A stretch of DNA of 64,000 nt, taken from the NCBI GenBank assembly GCA_035772735.1, contig JASDFA010000010.1:34659501-34723500 (forward strand), written 5' to 3'. The DNA is from Datura wrightii (Eukaryota > Streptophyta > Magnoliopsida > Solanales > Solanaceae). The notes under the pieces were generated by a model. It had not been told where the DNA came from. It saw nothing but the letters and a program-made list of their open reading frames with translations, and ran no database searches. The first letter of the stretch is position 1; the number at the start of each line of letters is the position of its first letter. The position numbers and the translations under genes are program-made. Shown here one piece after another: positions 33,061 through 43,860 of the stretch.

Positions 33061-34457
33061 ATGGATAGATTTATGTATGTGGAGGATGAGCTTGTTGCTC
33101 ATGATGTAGCTGGTGCTATTCTCCTGCCTCCAACCGTAGAGAATGTAGTATTCCATATTCTAGCACCATGCTTCATATAATTTAGATGAAAGAATTATTT
33201 GGTGGCCTCGGTAGTGAGGATTCTAATAAGCATCTACGGAATTTCATTGAAATCTACGAACCATTCAACATCTCAAACATCAACCAAGAGTTAATTTGAT
33301 TGAGGTTGTTTCATTCTCTCTCATAGGAGATGCTCCAGCTTGGTTGGAGGAGATACCTCCCGGGTCTATTACATCATGGAACGAGTTGAGGAGGCATTTC
33401 TTGATTGATTCTTCCCATCATCTTGGTTACTACAATTATGTGATGAGATCATGAACTTCTGGCAACTCCCGGGAGATCTAATATACGGGGATTGGCTAAG
33501 ATTTGAAAAGAAAGTGGCCATCTGTCCAAACCATGGACTGCCGGATCGAGTGCTTTTACAAAGTTTCTACAGGTCAGTTTATTCAATTAACAAGTCCATG
33601 GAAAATAGACTAGTTGGTGGTTCAATCATGGATCAAACCATAATATTTGCAAAGGCCCTTTTGGATAGAATGATCAAAACAAATAAAGCATGGCACACAA
33701 GGGATACTGAGGTGTACTCAAGTACACTTTTAAATCAAATGATGAGTGAGATGAGAAGAAAGAATGAAGAAAGGGATGAGACCCTGGCTACATTGATGAC
33801 TCAAAAGGAGTTACTTTCTAAGCATGTGATGGGTCCAATAACTAAAAGTGTACATGTTACTAGAACCCAAGGGACTAACTCCTTTGATAATGATGCTCCA
33901 GTTGCTAGATTTGATGAACAGTGTCAATATATAATGAGCCAAATGATGGGCTCTCATTGGGGATACAAAGCTGCAAACCAAGACCCTTGGCGTCCTCGTG
34001 ATGAGAATTAAGGTTGGAGTCGTGTATTCCAATAGAGAGATAAGGATGGCCAATGAAGAGACTGCGAGCATGAGAGAGAAGGTGACAGGCATAATCACTA
34101 AACCGCAAATCCATAGATACCTCCTCCGATGGCTGATGTGGCTCCACTTCAAATAAGTGTTAGTGACCCTGGGAATTCCAAAATTGAAGAAATGTTGGCT
34201 CAAGTATTGGAAAGTGTTTAATTGACCGACAATTGAGTGAAACAGTTGAAGGGTAAGGTTTCCAACTTTGATCAAATTGTGAGCTCTCACTCGGAATCAA
34301 TAAAACACCTTGAGGCACAAATGAACCATTTATCTGCTCAAATGAACCCTTGAATTAAGGGCAGTCTCCCTAGTGACACTACGCCAAACACAAAGAATGA
34401 TGGCCATTGCATGGCAATAGTCACTAAGAGTGAAAAGGTAGTTGAGAATGTAGGTGA
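33061..34457 (+). pseudogene. Element I gag
   Basis: It opens MDRFMYVEDELVAHDVAGA. Next come FH..STMLHII, MKELFGGLGSEDSNKHLRNFIEIY, GDAPAWLEEIPPGSITSWNELR, and, in the ORF 33451-34011, CPNHGLPDRVLLQSFYRS, a GGSIMDQTI segment and TNKAWHTRDTEVY. The end has LEAQMNHLSAQM and GSLPSDTTPNTKNDGHCMAI. The fold is the retrotransposon gag domain. At least two frameshifts (about 33300 and 33430) and several stops are present. The wording resembles gag I associate with abundant Solanaceae elements. Confidence 0.83.
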
Positions 34458-34462
34458 TAACC
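34458..34462. repeat. Target-site duplication, left copy, for K
   Basis: TAACC, identical to 38756-38760 on the other side of K. Confidence 0.85.
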
Positions 34463-35181
34463 TGTCACAACCCGAACGAAGGCCTAGATTGTAGACACGG
34501 GACAAGGGACCCTAAGAGGCCCCAAGTCGACGCATGGCATAAGCATACATCTAAATCATTATATATACTGAGGAATCAATGATATAAACTCAGCGGAAGA
34601 CTAACTCAACATAAAATCAGAATAAGCATCTGAAGCTAAACACATACATAAGTCTAAAAAGCCTCTAATTTGGACGAGTTGATGGGAAGAACCCAACTAA
34701 CTCAACAATACTGAAGCTGAAAATACATAAGGAAACTGAAACTCTAGCCCTCGAAGGATGAGGAGTCACCAACTAATTAGGTGCTAACTCTAACAACCGA
34801 CTATGAGCAAGGCTAAGCCTGTGAGCTGGGTCCTGTATCATGAAATGATACATCATAGAAAGTATGCGGTCAGTACGTGGAATGTGTTACACCCCGTAAA
34901 AACATTAACATTTGGTGGGAATTCGTGTAAGTTATGGTGAGTAAGAAGAGCTCGTTGCGTGGGGGAAAAGCCTCGAAAGTGGGCACGAACAAGACTGACG
35001 CGTACCGGGCCAGCATGGCGCACCAGCATGCCAGTGCTTTGAGTAGTGCGACGCGCCAGGGGAATCAGCGCCCTGGGAGGCGCTACGTAACATGCCTTCC
35101 AGCCCTTTGTCTAGCGTAGGGCGCTGGCCCCATGGTGCTTTGGCCAGCACGGGGCGCCGCCCGACCCACCGCCCACACACA

Positions 35182-35190
35182 TATATATAG
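35182..35190 (+). promoter_or_regulatory. TATA box of element G LTR
   Basis: TATATATAG followed by cccctta; the GC-rich GGCGC block ends about 20 bases upstream. Confidence 0.6.
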
Positions 35191-35861
35191 CCCCTTAACT
35201 CACTAGTTGATCATTTTCCAAACACATAGTCGTCCAGATAAGAGGGGAAAACATAACTTTCATATCAATTTCATCCGGTTACGCTACCACATGCCATCCA
35301 AACTCCAATTAACTTCAGGTATTGAATTATAAGCCTACAAGGAGCTTTATTAAGGAGTTAGTTTCCTAAAAAAGGCCCGGCGAATCGGGACTCCGCCGAG
35401 TAAAAGTCGTCAGAATTGCTTCAAATTTATTTCTAAACAATCACAGGCTTCAAGTAAGCATTTCTTCCTTCTGGACTCTCGGGAAATTATACGTTTTGGC
35501 CGTATTTCGTCAAGTTGAAGTATAGTTGATACTATCATTAAAAGTTATCATTTTCATCAAATTGAGTACTTAAGCTAGTCTCATTCTCTAAGTAATACGA
35601 TTATAGTTTGGAGGGCTGTTGAATATAAGTTGTAACTTGCCAGTTAAACAGAAAGTCCGAACTTGAGGTATGTAAGGCTATCCCTTTGGCAAGTTACGTT
35701 CGTCGAAAAGTTAGTACGACTTGTATGTCTATAGTACTTTAAAGTAAACTTATTAGGGTCAGTTGTTGCAAATTGAATTAAGCCTATAGCGATGAAATAG
35801 TAATTCTTGTCCGAGTTAACCTAGCTAGAATGGTCTTACCCCGATGTTGAGTAGTTAGATG

Positions 35862-36530
35862 TTATCCCATATTGAGTTTCATTTGGTGAGGCGGTGAAGG
35901 CCATATTGAGATTCATTTACTGAAGCCGCGAGGGCCATATTGAGTTTCATTTTCAGTGGCCTTTAGGGCCATAAAGAGTTTCATTTACTAAGGCAGCGAG
36001 GGCCATATTGAGTTTCATATACTGAGGCCATGAGGGCCATATTCAGTTTCATTTACTGAGGCCGCGAGGACCGTATTGAGTTTCATTTACTAAGGCCGCA
36101 GGGGCCATATTGAGTTTCATTTACTGAGGTTGCGAAGGTCATATTGAGTTTCATTTACTGAAGCCGCGAGGGCCATATTGAGTTTCATTTTCAGTGGCCT
36201 TTAGGGCCATAAAGAGTTTCATTTACTAAGGCAGCGAGGGCCATATTGAGTTTCATATACTGAGGCCATGAGGGCCATATTCAGTTTCATTTACTGAGGC
36301 CGCGAGGACCGTATTGAGTTTCATTTACTAAGGCTGCAGGGGCCATATTGAGTTTCATTTACTGAGGCCGCGAAGGTCATATTGAGTTTCATTTACTGAG
36401 GCCGCGAGGGCCATATCGAGTTTCATTTTCTATGGCCTTTAGGGCCACATTGAGTTTCAGTTATTAAGGCCACGAGGAACATACAGAGTTTCGTTGATTG
36501 AGGCCACGAGGGCCATTTCGAGTTACAGTC
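35862..36530 (+). repeat. 34-bp minisatellite with 238-bp higher-order unit
   Basis: About 19-20 copies of a 34-base unit, in consensus catattgagtttcatt followed by tactgaggccgcgaggg. Variant units recur in the same order: tgaagccgcg at 35921 recurs at 36159, and tgaggccgcg at 36397, each 238 bases (7 x 34) apart, with the odd tcagtggcctttaggg unit repeated in the same slot. The array lies wholly within the G LTR and does not occur in the A, B, E or F LTRs. Confidence 0.93.
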
Positions 36531-37372
36531 TACGTACCATCCGTAGTAGTCAGATAACGGGAGGGGACCTTATTTGTACGTGTCGGGGCTTATGGGGGGC
36601 TAGCTAGATTTTTCTATGTTGTTTGTACCTTCCAGGATTATTGAGGCCCGATTAGGTTCTTGTTTGCGTAGATAGACTTGTTGTTTATATAATTCAGACG
36701 GTAAAAGGTATTTAGGTTAAATCCTTACTCTCTCTCTCTTGATTACTACAATCTTACCAGCTTTCAGTCAGTTATTATCTTTCTGCCTTACATATTCGGT
36801 ACATATTGTACTGATGCACACCTGGGCATTGCATTACTTGCCTGCAGGTGCAGATACACGCGGTTCAAGACGTTCCCAGCCTTCAGCTGAGGTCAGTAGT
36901 TCATTCAGCTCCTTCCCTCCAAAGTTGAAAGTGAGACGAAGTTTACACTTTTGATGTACATGACATGGGTAGGGCCGGGCCCTGTCTCGACCATTATTCC
37001 ACTCCTAGAGGCTTGTTGACTATTGTACATCTCCTGTGGTTAGTTGGTCGTTGGCCTTGTTTAGTTATTAGTTAGTGGCCTTATCTGCCATAGCATAGTC
37101 TAGTGCTTGATTTACGGATCAGTTATAACTAGACAGTATAGTGGTCTTGTCGGCCCGTATAAGATCCCTATTATTGTGATGTTGTTGTTAGTTGTCTTCC
37201 TTTACAAGTGGCCTTATTGGCCAGAGGCTGTATTTACAGCCATGATATAGCTTGTTGGTTTCTTGAATTAAGTGTCAATGTGCACCAATAGTGCACCAGT
37301 CTAGTCAGGCAATTCCAGATCCAGTATGGAACTAGTGCCAGTCATGCCTCCCAAGGTGGGGTGTGACAAACT

Positions 37373-37384
37373 TGGTATCAGAGC
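37373..37384 (+). other. Primer-binding site of element G
   Basis: TGGTATCAGAGC, the initiator Met-tRNA site, four bases after the LTR end. Confidence 0.92.
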
Positions 37385-37580
37385 GGGTCATATCCAGGGA
37401 TTCTGCCAGCCATGCTAAGTAGAGTCTTGTCTATAGGTGTGTTGTGCACCACATTCCATAGGCAGAAGGATGGAAGGCATAGTAGTATGGTTACTCTTTT
37501 TTCTCCTCCAGTCGTGCTATAGAGTTGTGTTGTATAGGGTGACTTCCTGAGCTTATGTTATCCTATTTATTTATAGAGAA

Positions 37581-38580
37581 ATGTCAGACATGCGGTAGAT
37601 CGTGATTGGTCGAGAACTTGAGGTGGCAACAGGAGAGGGAACTAGAAGGGGGCCCCATGTAGAGTCAACCCGATCTGAGGAAGACAGGGGGACACCACCT
37701 CGATCTACATAGCATTCACCACCACATTCAAAGCCCACTAGGGTGGAAGATATACCAGCCCACCCCTAGCTATACTTGTGCCATCATATCAAGAGTTCAG
37801 GGGTGCTTTCTGCATATGATACAAATGATGGTTGCCCAGTGTCAGCCACAATCGGTAGTACCAGTGCCGTTGAACCTGCTAAGGGGCCCCATAGTTCGAG
37901 AGTTCGTAAGTTTGTGGCTTTGAGTCTCCCACAGTTTATAGGGACAGATCACTAAGAAGACCCCCAAAACTTTATAGATAAGCTGCAGAGAATATTCAGG
38001 GTCGTGCATGCCTTGTCCACAGAATCAGTTGAGCTAGCAGTATTCAGATTGAGAGATGTAGCAGTTTTGCGGTACGAGAGTCGGGAGAGATCCCGAGGTA
38101 GAGATGCACCTCCACTTATGTGGCCTATCTTTTCTGAGGCTTTCACAGATCATTATTTGCCTCTAGAGGTTCAGCAGGCTAGAGTAGAGCAGTTTTTGCA
38201 TCTAGAGCAGGGCAGGATGATCGTCAGAGAATATGCATTGAGATTTGACTCTTTGGCTAGGTTTGCACCCTCGTTTGTTGACACCATGCCAGCCAGGGTG
38301 CACCGGTTTATCATGGGGCTTGCGCTAGAATGCATAGAATCTTGAATTATAGCCACACTACGGGAGGATATGGACATTTCATGGATCCAAGCTTTTGCTT
38401 GGAGTATAGAGCAGTCAAACATCATCAGTATGCCGTGGAAAGGTCAGGTCATGAGCAGCGTCGGAGCTAGACCCACAGATTTCCAGGAAGATTTTTAGGG
38501 TGGGCCTAGGCCCTTTTTCTTAGGCAGACCACCTAGGCCGCCATTTCAGCCGCATAAGGACAGTAGGTTAGATCATTGAA
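37581..38580 (+). pseudogene. Element G gag, truncated
   Basis: The ATG at 37581 matches that of F (MSDM against MSGQ). Blocks: LSLPQFIGTD, KLQRIFRVVHAL, ESVELAVFRLRDVAVLRYESRERSRG, AFTDHYL, RVEQFLHLEQGRMIVREYALRFDSLARFAPSFVDTMPARVHRFIMGLALE, TLREDMDI. A TGA-type stop lies near 38343 and another near 38495. The sequence ends in the Pro-rich FLGRPPRPPF stretch before the zinc knuckle, at the junction with K. Confidence 0.87.
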
Positions 38581-38755
38581 GGCCCTGTTCCTCCAAATGT
38601 CCCAACTCTTTCCTAGCCTCCCCACGAGTCACCTGACGACTCGTGGGCTATCCTCACGAGTCATCCAATGACTCATTATGTGCCTGCAACACAAGTTTAA
38701 CATTTTTCCCCATTTTGACTCTCGGGTCTGATCCTTGGGTTTCCGGGGTATGACA

Positions 38756-38760
38756 TAACC
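38756..38760. repeat. Target-site duplication, right copy, for K
   Basis: TAACC, identical to 34458-34462. Confidence 0.85.
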
Positions 38761-38834
38761 CCAATTAGGATGTTGGTACAAAGAAGAGTGATGAGAAGAT
38801 GAAAGTTAGGGTACCAAATACACCTATGGTAGTT

Positions 38835-38836
<2 letters not shown>
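38761..38836 (+). pseudogene. Element I gag-protease linker, short remnant
   Basis: In frame with the gag end across K, it reads DVGTKKSDEKMKVRVPNTPMVVSF after one stop. This is the charged linker after the KNDGHCMAI box. It is cut by the poly(T) run. Confidence 0.65.
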
Positions 38837-38868
<32 letters not shown>

Positions 38869-39390
38869 TAAACGCCCTTGTGGTGGGCAGGGGCTGAGCA
38901 ACACCCCCAGGCCTTAACATAAATAATCAAAACAACAACAAAGAAAGTACATGGAGGGGGACATAAACCTTACCTCCGATCATATGGTGGTTCATAGGTC
39001 GGCCATCCTACTAAGGTTGGCCAACCCATCCCCGATACTAAAATGAAAACCTAGAAACTATGCACCTACAGGAGAGGACTCCTCTCCAATACATAAATTC
39101 TAGGAAAGCAGTAAATGAGGGAGACTCTCCCTTTACAAAGAAAGACCTATTCTAGTAAAAGAAAAAGTCTATCTGAAAAGGAAGGGTTAACAGACAAAAG
39201 ATGGTATAGAGACATCCATACCGATCTTAGATACACACCAAGCAATTCACATCATCTCATGGTGGTTCTTTGATCCTCCTAGTCTTCCTCCTTCTGAAGT
39301 TAGGCAAGCCCATTTTGTCCGTCGTGAGGTAACCCCTGATGTGTACCGGTAAGTCCTGTAGACAAGAGAAATGAATTGTGGTAGTAGTGG
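38837..39390 (-). mobile_element. Poly(A)-tailed retroelement fragment (LINE-like), minus strand
   Basis: A pure T run (38837 to about 38867) marks a poly(A) tail on the minus strand. Read from the right, the fragment has a short open end (39257-39445 frame, TDKMGLPNFRRRKTRRIKE), then about 400 bases of non-coding sequence ending CCACAAGGGCGTTTAC before the tail. That looks like the 3' end of a LINE inserted into I. The right edge is not fixed: I text returns by about 39395. No clear target duplication is seen. Confidence 0.5.
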
Positions 39391-39394
39391 TGTA

Positions 39395-39478
39395 GTTGAT
39401 GATGAGAAGATGGTGGAGAAGGAAAAGGTTGATACTCCTCCTCAAGTTGTGCGTGGCGATAAAGAAAGTGAAGAGGCT
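39395..39478 (+). pseudogene. Element I linker, second remnant
   Basis: It reads VVDDEKMVEKEKVDTPPQVVRGDKESEEA, the Lys/Glu-rich linker typical of Athila/Tat polyproteins before protease. It ends at the LTR of E. Confidence 0.6.
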
Positions 39479-41789
39479 TGTAATAACCTGGAAAGGCCTA
39501 AGAATAGACCCGAGAGTTATAATTGAAAAGTGTAGAAAACTAGTGAAAATATCACAGGACAGATGACCCTACAACTCGTGGTAGGATACCACGAGTCGTG
39601 TTATGCAGTCGTGGTTTGGGAAGTTAGGGAATGAAAGGAAACAACAGATGATACAACGACCCATTGTTAGGAATAATGAGCTGTTGTCACCAGTCGTTGG
39701 GAGGTTGGAACTTAGGCTGAGGAGGAAGCAACGGGCCATCCTACAATCCGTACTGAGAGAAAATAACCCATTGTTTCAAGTTGCTACTAGTAGGTTGAGG
39801 TTTCCAGTGCATTCAATGGATGGAAACCGCGATTCATTGGAAGTCACAACGAGTCGTGATGAGGCTCGTGGAAAGGGGAGTCAGTTTGGTTAAGGAGTTG
39901 ACGACGTTCGATTCAACAATCCGTGGTTTTAAATGACGATTCGTCCTGACGAGTCGTGGGAAGGGATCTAAGATGTTTTATGAGGAAGTGCACCCGGAGA
40001 CTCAATACCACGAGCCATGGTATGTTTCCACGACCAATTGGGTCAATCGTTGGTCTATCCAGGACAGTTTTTAGGGAAATTATTTTAAGGGTATTTTTTA
40101 CCTTTCCTCATTTTTAGCCCCTAAACTACGTCATTTCGTATATTTTCTAAGTATGATAATATTAGTTAAGTCCTTTAGACATGCCCATTCTCATGCAAGG
40201 ATTCTAGAGAGGTTGTTGGGATATTCAAGGCCTTCTTCCGTAAAATTTTCTTTAATTTCTTTATGGATGTTCAAGGAACTTCGAGTCTCTCCATTCCCAG
40301 GTATGTAGGGTTTTGAAGTGGGTCGAATTCTTCCTCACCCATGCCCAATTTCGATTAAAGTCATGAATTCTCCTACTCAAATTCCATGAGGTTTTACCCA
40401 AATCATGTCAATATGATTTCTCCTTATGGGTATGTTTTAATTGAGTTTTATTTATTGAAATATGCAAATTGGGCAGGTTTAGTTTTATTTTCGTCAAAAA
40501 TCATGTTTCAATCTTTTTAAGTCTAAATTTCCCATTCATTGAATTTCATGAAAATTATGATTTATGATGAATATTCATTATTTGAAGTTTATTGATATGG
40601 AAATGCATGAATTCATGTTACCCATGTTTATGAGCATATTTTGAAAGAATTGAGTTTAATGAAGCATTGGGCAATGCCTATATGATGAAGAATGATTTAT
40701 GATTTATGAAACAAGTTTCATGATTTATTGATTTATGATGTTGACCGATAAAAAGGGCCTTGATTCTTGTCTAAGCATGTTTTAAAGGGGATCAATGATG
40801 ATAAATGTTATATCTTAGCCAATGAATTTGTATGCATGATGTTAATGATTTATGTATGAGCCTATATGAATTTTTTTGGGAGCCGTGTCTAGCATCGATC
40901 AGCTCGGTGTTCAAAGGACTACGCTAGTGTCTCATAACCATGTGCCACCATGGGTTGTAAATGTTATGATGTTATGAAAATGATCCCCTCAAATGTGATA
41001 TCACGCCTTATGCACGACCCTCGCCTGGAAAGACTGGGTCGGCTCTGCCTACTTGAGCAAGACAGAGGGGCATTATAAAAGGTTCTACCATGATAGTGTT
41101 GGTTATGACAAGTTCTCCTGTTGTTCTGCATGTTTTTATGCAATGTTATGTTTACGTTATTTGGCTCAAGTTATATTTTGATAAGGTTGCCTACCATTAT
41201 GATAATGAATGATTATGAATGATTAGAAAGTCTTGAGCCCTATGTTATATTATGAAGATTTTTATGCAAGCATGATATCTTCCTCCTATGTCTATATATG
41301 AGTTTTACTTTACTTTTAAAATGTCCATTTTACTTACTTTGCATACTCAGTACATTCCACGTACTGACCGCATACTTTCTATGTTGTATTGTTTCATGAT
41401 AATGGGACCGGATCTCAGGCTCATCCTCATCTTTAGTCTACCCCAGACTACGATATCAGCTTATTGGTGAGTCCTCATGCTTCGAGGGTCGTTTGATAGA
41501 ATTCCATGTTGTATATGTTTTCATACTGGTCGGGTTGGTTAGGGATGTTGTCCCATCAACCCTTCTTATGTTTTAGAGGCTTTCGGACATGTATGTAGTA
41601 TTAAGCTGTGTAAACATTTGGTATTTCTTGATGCTATGTTATGATTACATTTCCTCTATATCCTTCTTATTTCCGCTTATTTGAATGAGAATAGTTGTAT
41701 ACACGAGTCATGGGTCGACTTGGGGTCCGTCAGGGTCCATTATCCCGTGTCTAGTGTCTATGATCTAGGTGTACGCTCGGGTCGTGAAA
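39479..41789 (+). repeat. 5' LTR of element E (2311 bp)
   Basis: It starts TGTAATAACCTGG and ends gggtcgtgaaa (terminal CA changed to AA), just before a PBS-like site. Its first 600 bases contain repeated CGAGTCGTGG/CCACGAGTCGTG words (39585-40050). The left flank in I is aggct; the other flank is outside the window. Confidence 0.9.
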
Positions 41790-41792
41790 AAC

Positions 41793-41804
41793 TTGGTATC
41801 ATAG
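41793..41804 (+). other. Primer-binding site of element E (decayed)
   Basis: ttggtatcatag corresponds to TGGTATCAGAGC with changes at its 3' side. Confidence 0.75.
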
Positions 41805-42002
41805 TAACAGGTTTTGAAGTGTCCTAGGTGGGTCCGAAATCCACGTTAGGTAGAGTCTTTTTCATGGGTGTGAAGATTGCCACACCTATGAAGAAGGGGC
41901 TACTAAACATTTTTAGGAAATGTTCCCTTCTTTCATATTCTATGTCGTGCGATGAATAGTCTCTCCATCCTTCTAACTCGTGCGATTCGTGATTGGAGAA
42001 TT

Positions 42003-43200
42003 ATGGCTCTAAGAAGAATGAATGGAAGGAGGAATGGAAATGATGAAGGCCACGGAGATGGCAATAATCATGGGCATCAGCAAGCCCCACCTATTTTAGA
42101 GCCTCAAGCACTAGAGCCGGCTGCCACGTCGAGTTTCGGGCGGCGATTCAGATGTTGGCACAGCCTTGACCGTTCAAGTCAATAAGCAGGCTGTTGTGCA
42201 GGTTCCCCAGAATGGCAATGCGGCAGCGGCTTAGATTAGAGACTTTTTGAGGATGAACCCTCCTGAGTTCATGGGATTGAAGGTGGATAAGGATCCACAC
42301 GAGTTCATTGAAGGGATCCTGAAGGTCACTCAGGTTATGGGAGTGACAAATGGGGATGTGTGGACTTGGCCTCTTATAAGCTAAAAGAGGTTGCTCATAT
42401 TTGGAACAAGCAATGGAAGGACAACAGGGCAGCGGGAGAGGGACCTATCAGCTGAGATGAGTTCCACATGGCCTTTCTCAACAGGTTCTTCCCTCGGGAG
42501 ATGAGGGAATTGGAAGCAGCTGAGTTTGAGAACCTCAAGCATGGAAACATGACAGTGCTGTAGTATTCGCTTGAGTCCACATGTTTGTCAAGGTACGCCC
42601 CAGATTTGGTAATGGATCAGAGGGCGCGGGTGAGCCGATTCATTTATGGTGTGGCTAGTTATTTAGACAAGGATTGTAGGACTGCCATGCTTAGGATATG
42701 GACTTTCCTTGCATAATGTTGTACTCCCAGCAGATGGATGCGGCTCATGCGAGGGAGAGGGAGTCAAAGAGGGCTCGAACAGATAGTCGTGGGTTTTCTC
42801 ATCAGAGGTCGATGGTGGCTATAGTCCACAGTTTCCATAGAGGTCACTAGCCCCAGCGCCATCATCAGTTAGTGTTCCATCCAGACCCAGGGGTGATCAG
42901 AGGAGCAAGGTTTCAGGGTCGAAGGATCAGAGGGGCACCCAATTAGAGTATACCTCTCCAGCTTGCGGGATGTGTAGCAAGAGTCACACCAGGGAGTGCC
43001 ATCTCGGTTCAGATGTTTGTTTTGGGTGTGGTAGACCTGGGCACATACACCTAGCATGCCCGTATGCTAGACCAGGTAATGATAGGGGTCGATCATAGAC
43101 CACCAGGATAGCAACAGCTCCAGCCCGTTCAGCTCCACAGGAACATCTACTACTGAGGGTGGCGGTTAGCGCCAAAATCGAATCTATAACCTTGCCTCCC
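42003..43200 (+). pseudogene. Element E gag
   Basis: The start MALRRMNGRRNGND is plausible. Next come LRMNPPEFMGLKVDKDPHEFI, GVTNGDVW, FLNRFFPREMRELEAAEFENL, SRYAPDLVMDQRARVSRFIYGVASYL. Near 42955-43060 two Cys clusters occur: CGMC..HTREC and CFGCGRPGHIHLAC, the latter a canonical CX2CX4HX4C knuckle. Several frameshifts (about 42370, 42700) and stops break it. This gag is of a different subtype from A/F/G. Confidence 0.82.
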
Positions 43201-43226
43201 GCCAGGAACAGGAGGCTTCGCCAGAC

Positions 43227-43860
43227 GTGGTCGCTAGTGTTTTGCGTGTCTTTCATATTGATGTTTATGCCTTGCTAGATCTGGGAGATACATTGTCTTT
43301 CGTGACTCCTTACATTGGTAGTATCCTTGGAGTTAGTCCAGAGACCTTGTCAGAACCGTTTTCAGTTTCTACCCCTATCGGTGATTCGGTTTTAGCTAGA
43401 CGAGTGTATAGAGGGTGCCCGATCACTGTGTTGCATAAGGTTACCTCCGCAGACTTAGTATAATTGGACATGACCGATTTTGACATCATTTTTGATATTC
43501 ATTGGTTGTTTGCATGTTATGCTTCGATTAATTGTTGGACCCGTACCGTGGAGTTTCATTTTTCAGGTGAGTCAGTTGTGGAGTGGAAGGGTAGTTCAGT
43601 GGTGCCAGCAGGTCAGTTTATTTCCTATATTAAGGCTAGGAAGATGATCTCTAAGGGGTGCATGTACCTAGTTAGGGTTAAGGATGTGGAGTCCGAGACC
43701 CCTACTATTCAATCAGTTCTGGGTGTGTGTGAATACCCAGAGGTGTTTCCCATGGATTTTCCAGTTGATCCTTCAGAAAGGGAAATTGATTTCGGTATTG
43801 ATCTATTTCCAGATACGCAAGCTATTTCTATCCCTCCTTACAGGATAGCTCCCGCGTAGC
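43227..43860 (+). pseudogene. Element E protease region
   Basis: 43227-43463 has VYALLDLGDTLSFVTPYI with the active-site Asp (family form DPGSTLSF) and FSVSTPIGDSVLARRVYRGCPI. After a TAA stop it continues at 43464 with MTDFDIIFDIHWLFACYA, FHFSGESVVEWKGSS, FISYIKARKMISKGCMY and IQSVLGVCEYPEVFPMDFP, then IDLFPDTQAISIPPYRIAPA with a TAG (CAG in relatives) at 43857-43859. Confidence 0.88.

Larger units (their letters stand above)
34885..37368 (+). repeat. 5' LTR of element G (2484 bp)
   Basis: TGTTACACCCCG starts it and GGGTGTGACA ends it, directly before the PBS. The promoter has a GC-rich block at about 34940-35165 (repeated GGCGC and GCGCC words) and a TATA box at 35182-35190. A 34-bp minisatellite fills 35862-36530. 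Confidence 0.93.
34885..38580 (+). mobile_element. Element G: Tekay-type retrotransposon, 3' truncated
   Basis: It has a full 5' LTR (34885-37368), PBS, and gag up to about 38580, where the text switches to K sequence. Protease, pol and 3' LTR are absent. It entered K in the opposite orientation. Confidence 0.88.
34463..38755 (-). repeat. K: minus-strand B/E-type LTR, split by G and internally deleted
   Basis: The left part (34463-34884) is the reverse complement of the last 0.4 kb of an E-type LTR (gggtcgacttgggg.., tgtcccgtgtct.., gggttgtgaca). The right part (about 38580-38755) is the first 0.18 kb in reverse (tgtcataccccggaaaccc). Both ends carry TAACC, so they were one LTR inserted into I. 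The middle 1.7 kb is missing, together with the 3' half of G. Confidence 0.82.
27832..39478 (+). mobile_element. Element I: old Athila/Tat-type retrotransposon, base layer
   Basis: From left to right: 3'-type internal sequence (27832-28856), one LTR (28857-32906, split by J), PBS 32917-32937, gag (33061-34457, split from its continuation by K), 38761-38836, the poly(A)-tailed fragment, and 39395-39478. E is inserted at 39479. Deleting K joins ..KVVENVGDN to the next codons in frame, which supports the reconstruction. The copy is full of stops. Confidence 0.8.

Noticed and set aside
33811..34290. 159-codon minus-strand frame opposite I gag
   Set aside because: Shadow of the gag sequence on the plus strand, which has recognisable motifs.
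35862..36530. CRISPR-like regular repeat
   Set aside because: Units are contiguous, with no unique spacers, and lie in a plant LTR: a minisatellite.
38697..38930. 77-codon frame with a run of Lys
   Set aside because: It is the translation of the poly(A) tail.
38789..39412. 13-bp direct repeat (tgatgagaagatg) around the poly(A)-tailed fragment as its target duplication
   Set aside because: The left copy is 36 bases away from the poly(T) run, and both copies encode DEKM-type text of the Lys/Glu-rich linker, so it is likely coding similarity.
39603..39893. 96-codon frame in the E LTR
   Set aside because: It lies in the LTR of E, in the CGAGTCGTGG word region; no family is recognisable and it has no equivalent in the B LTR.
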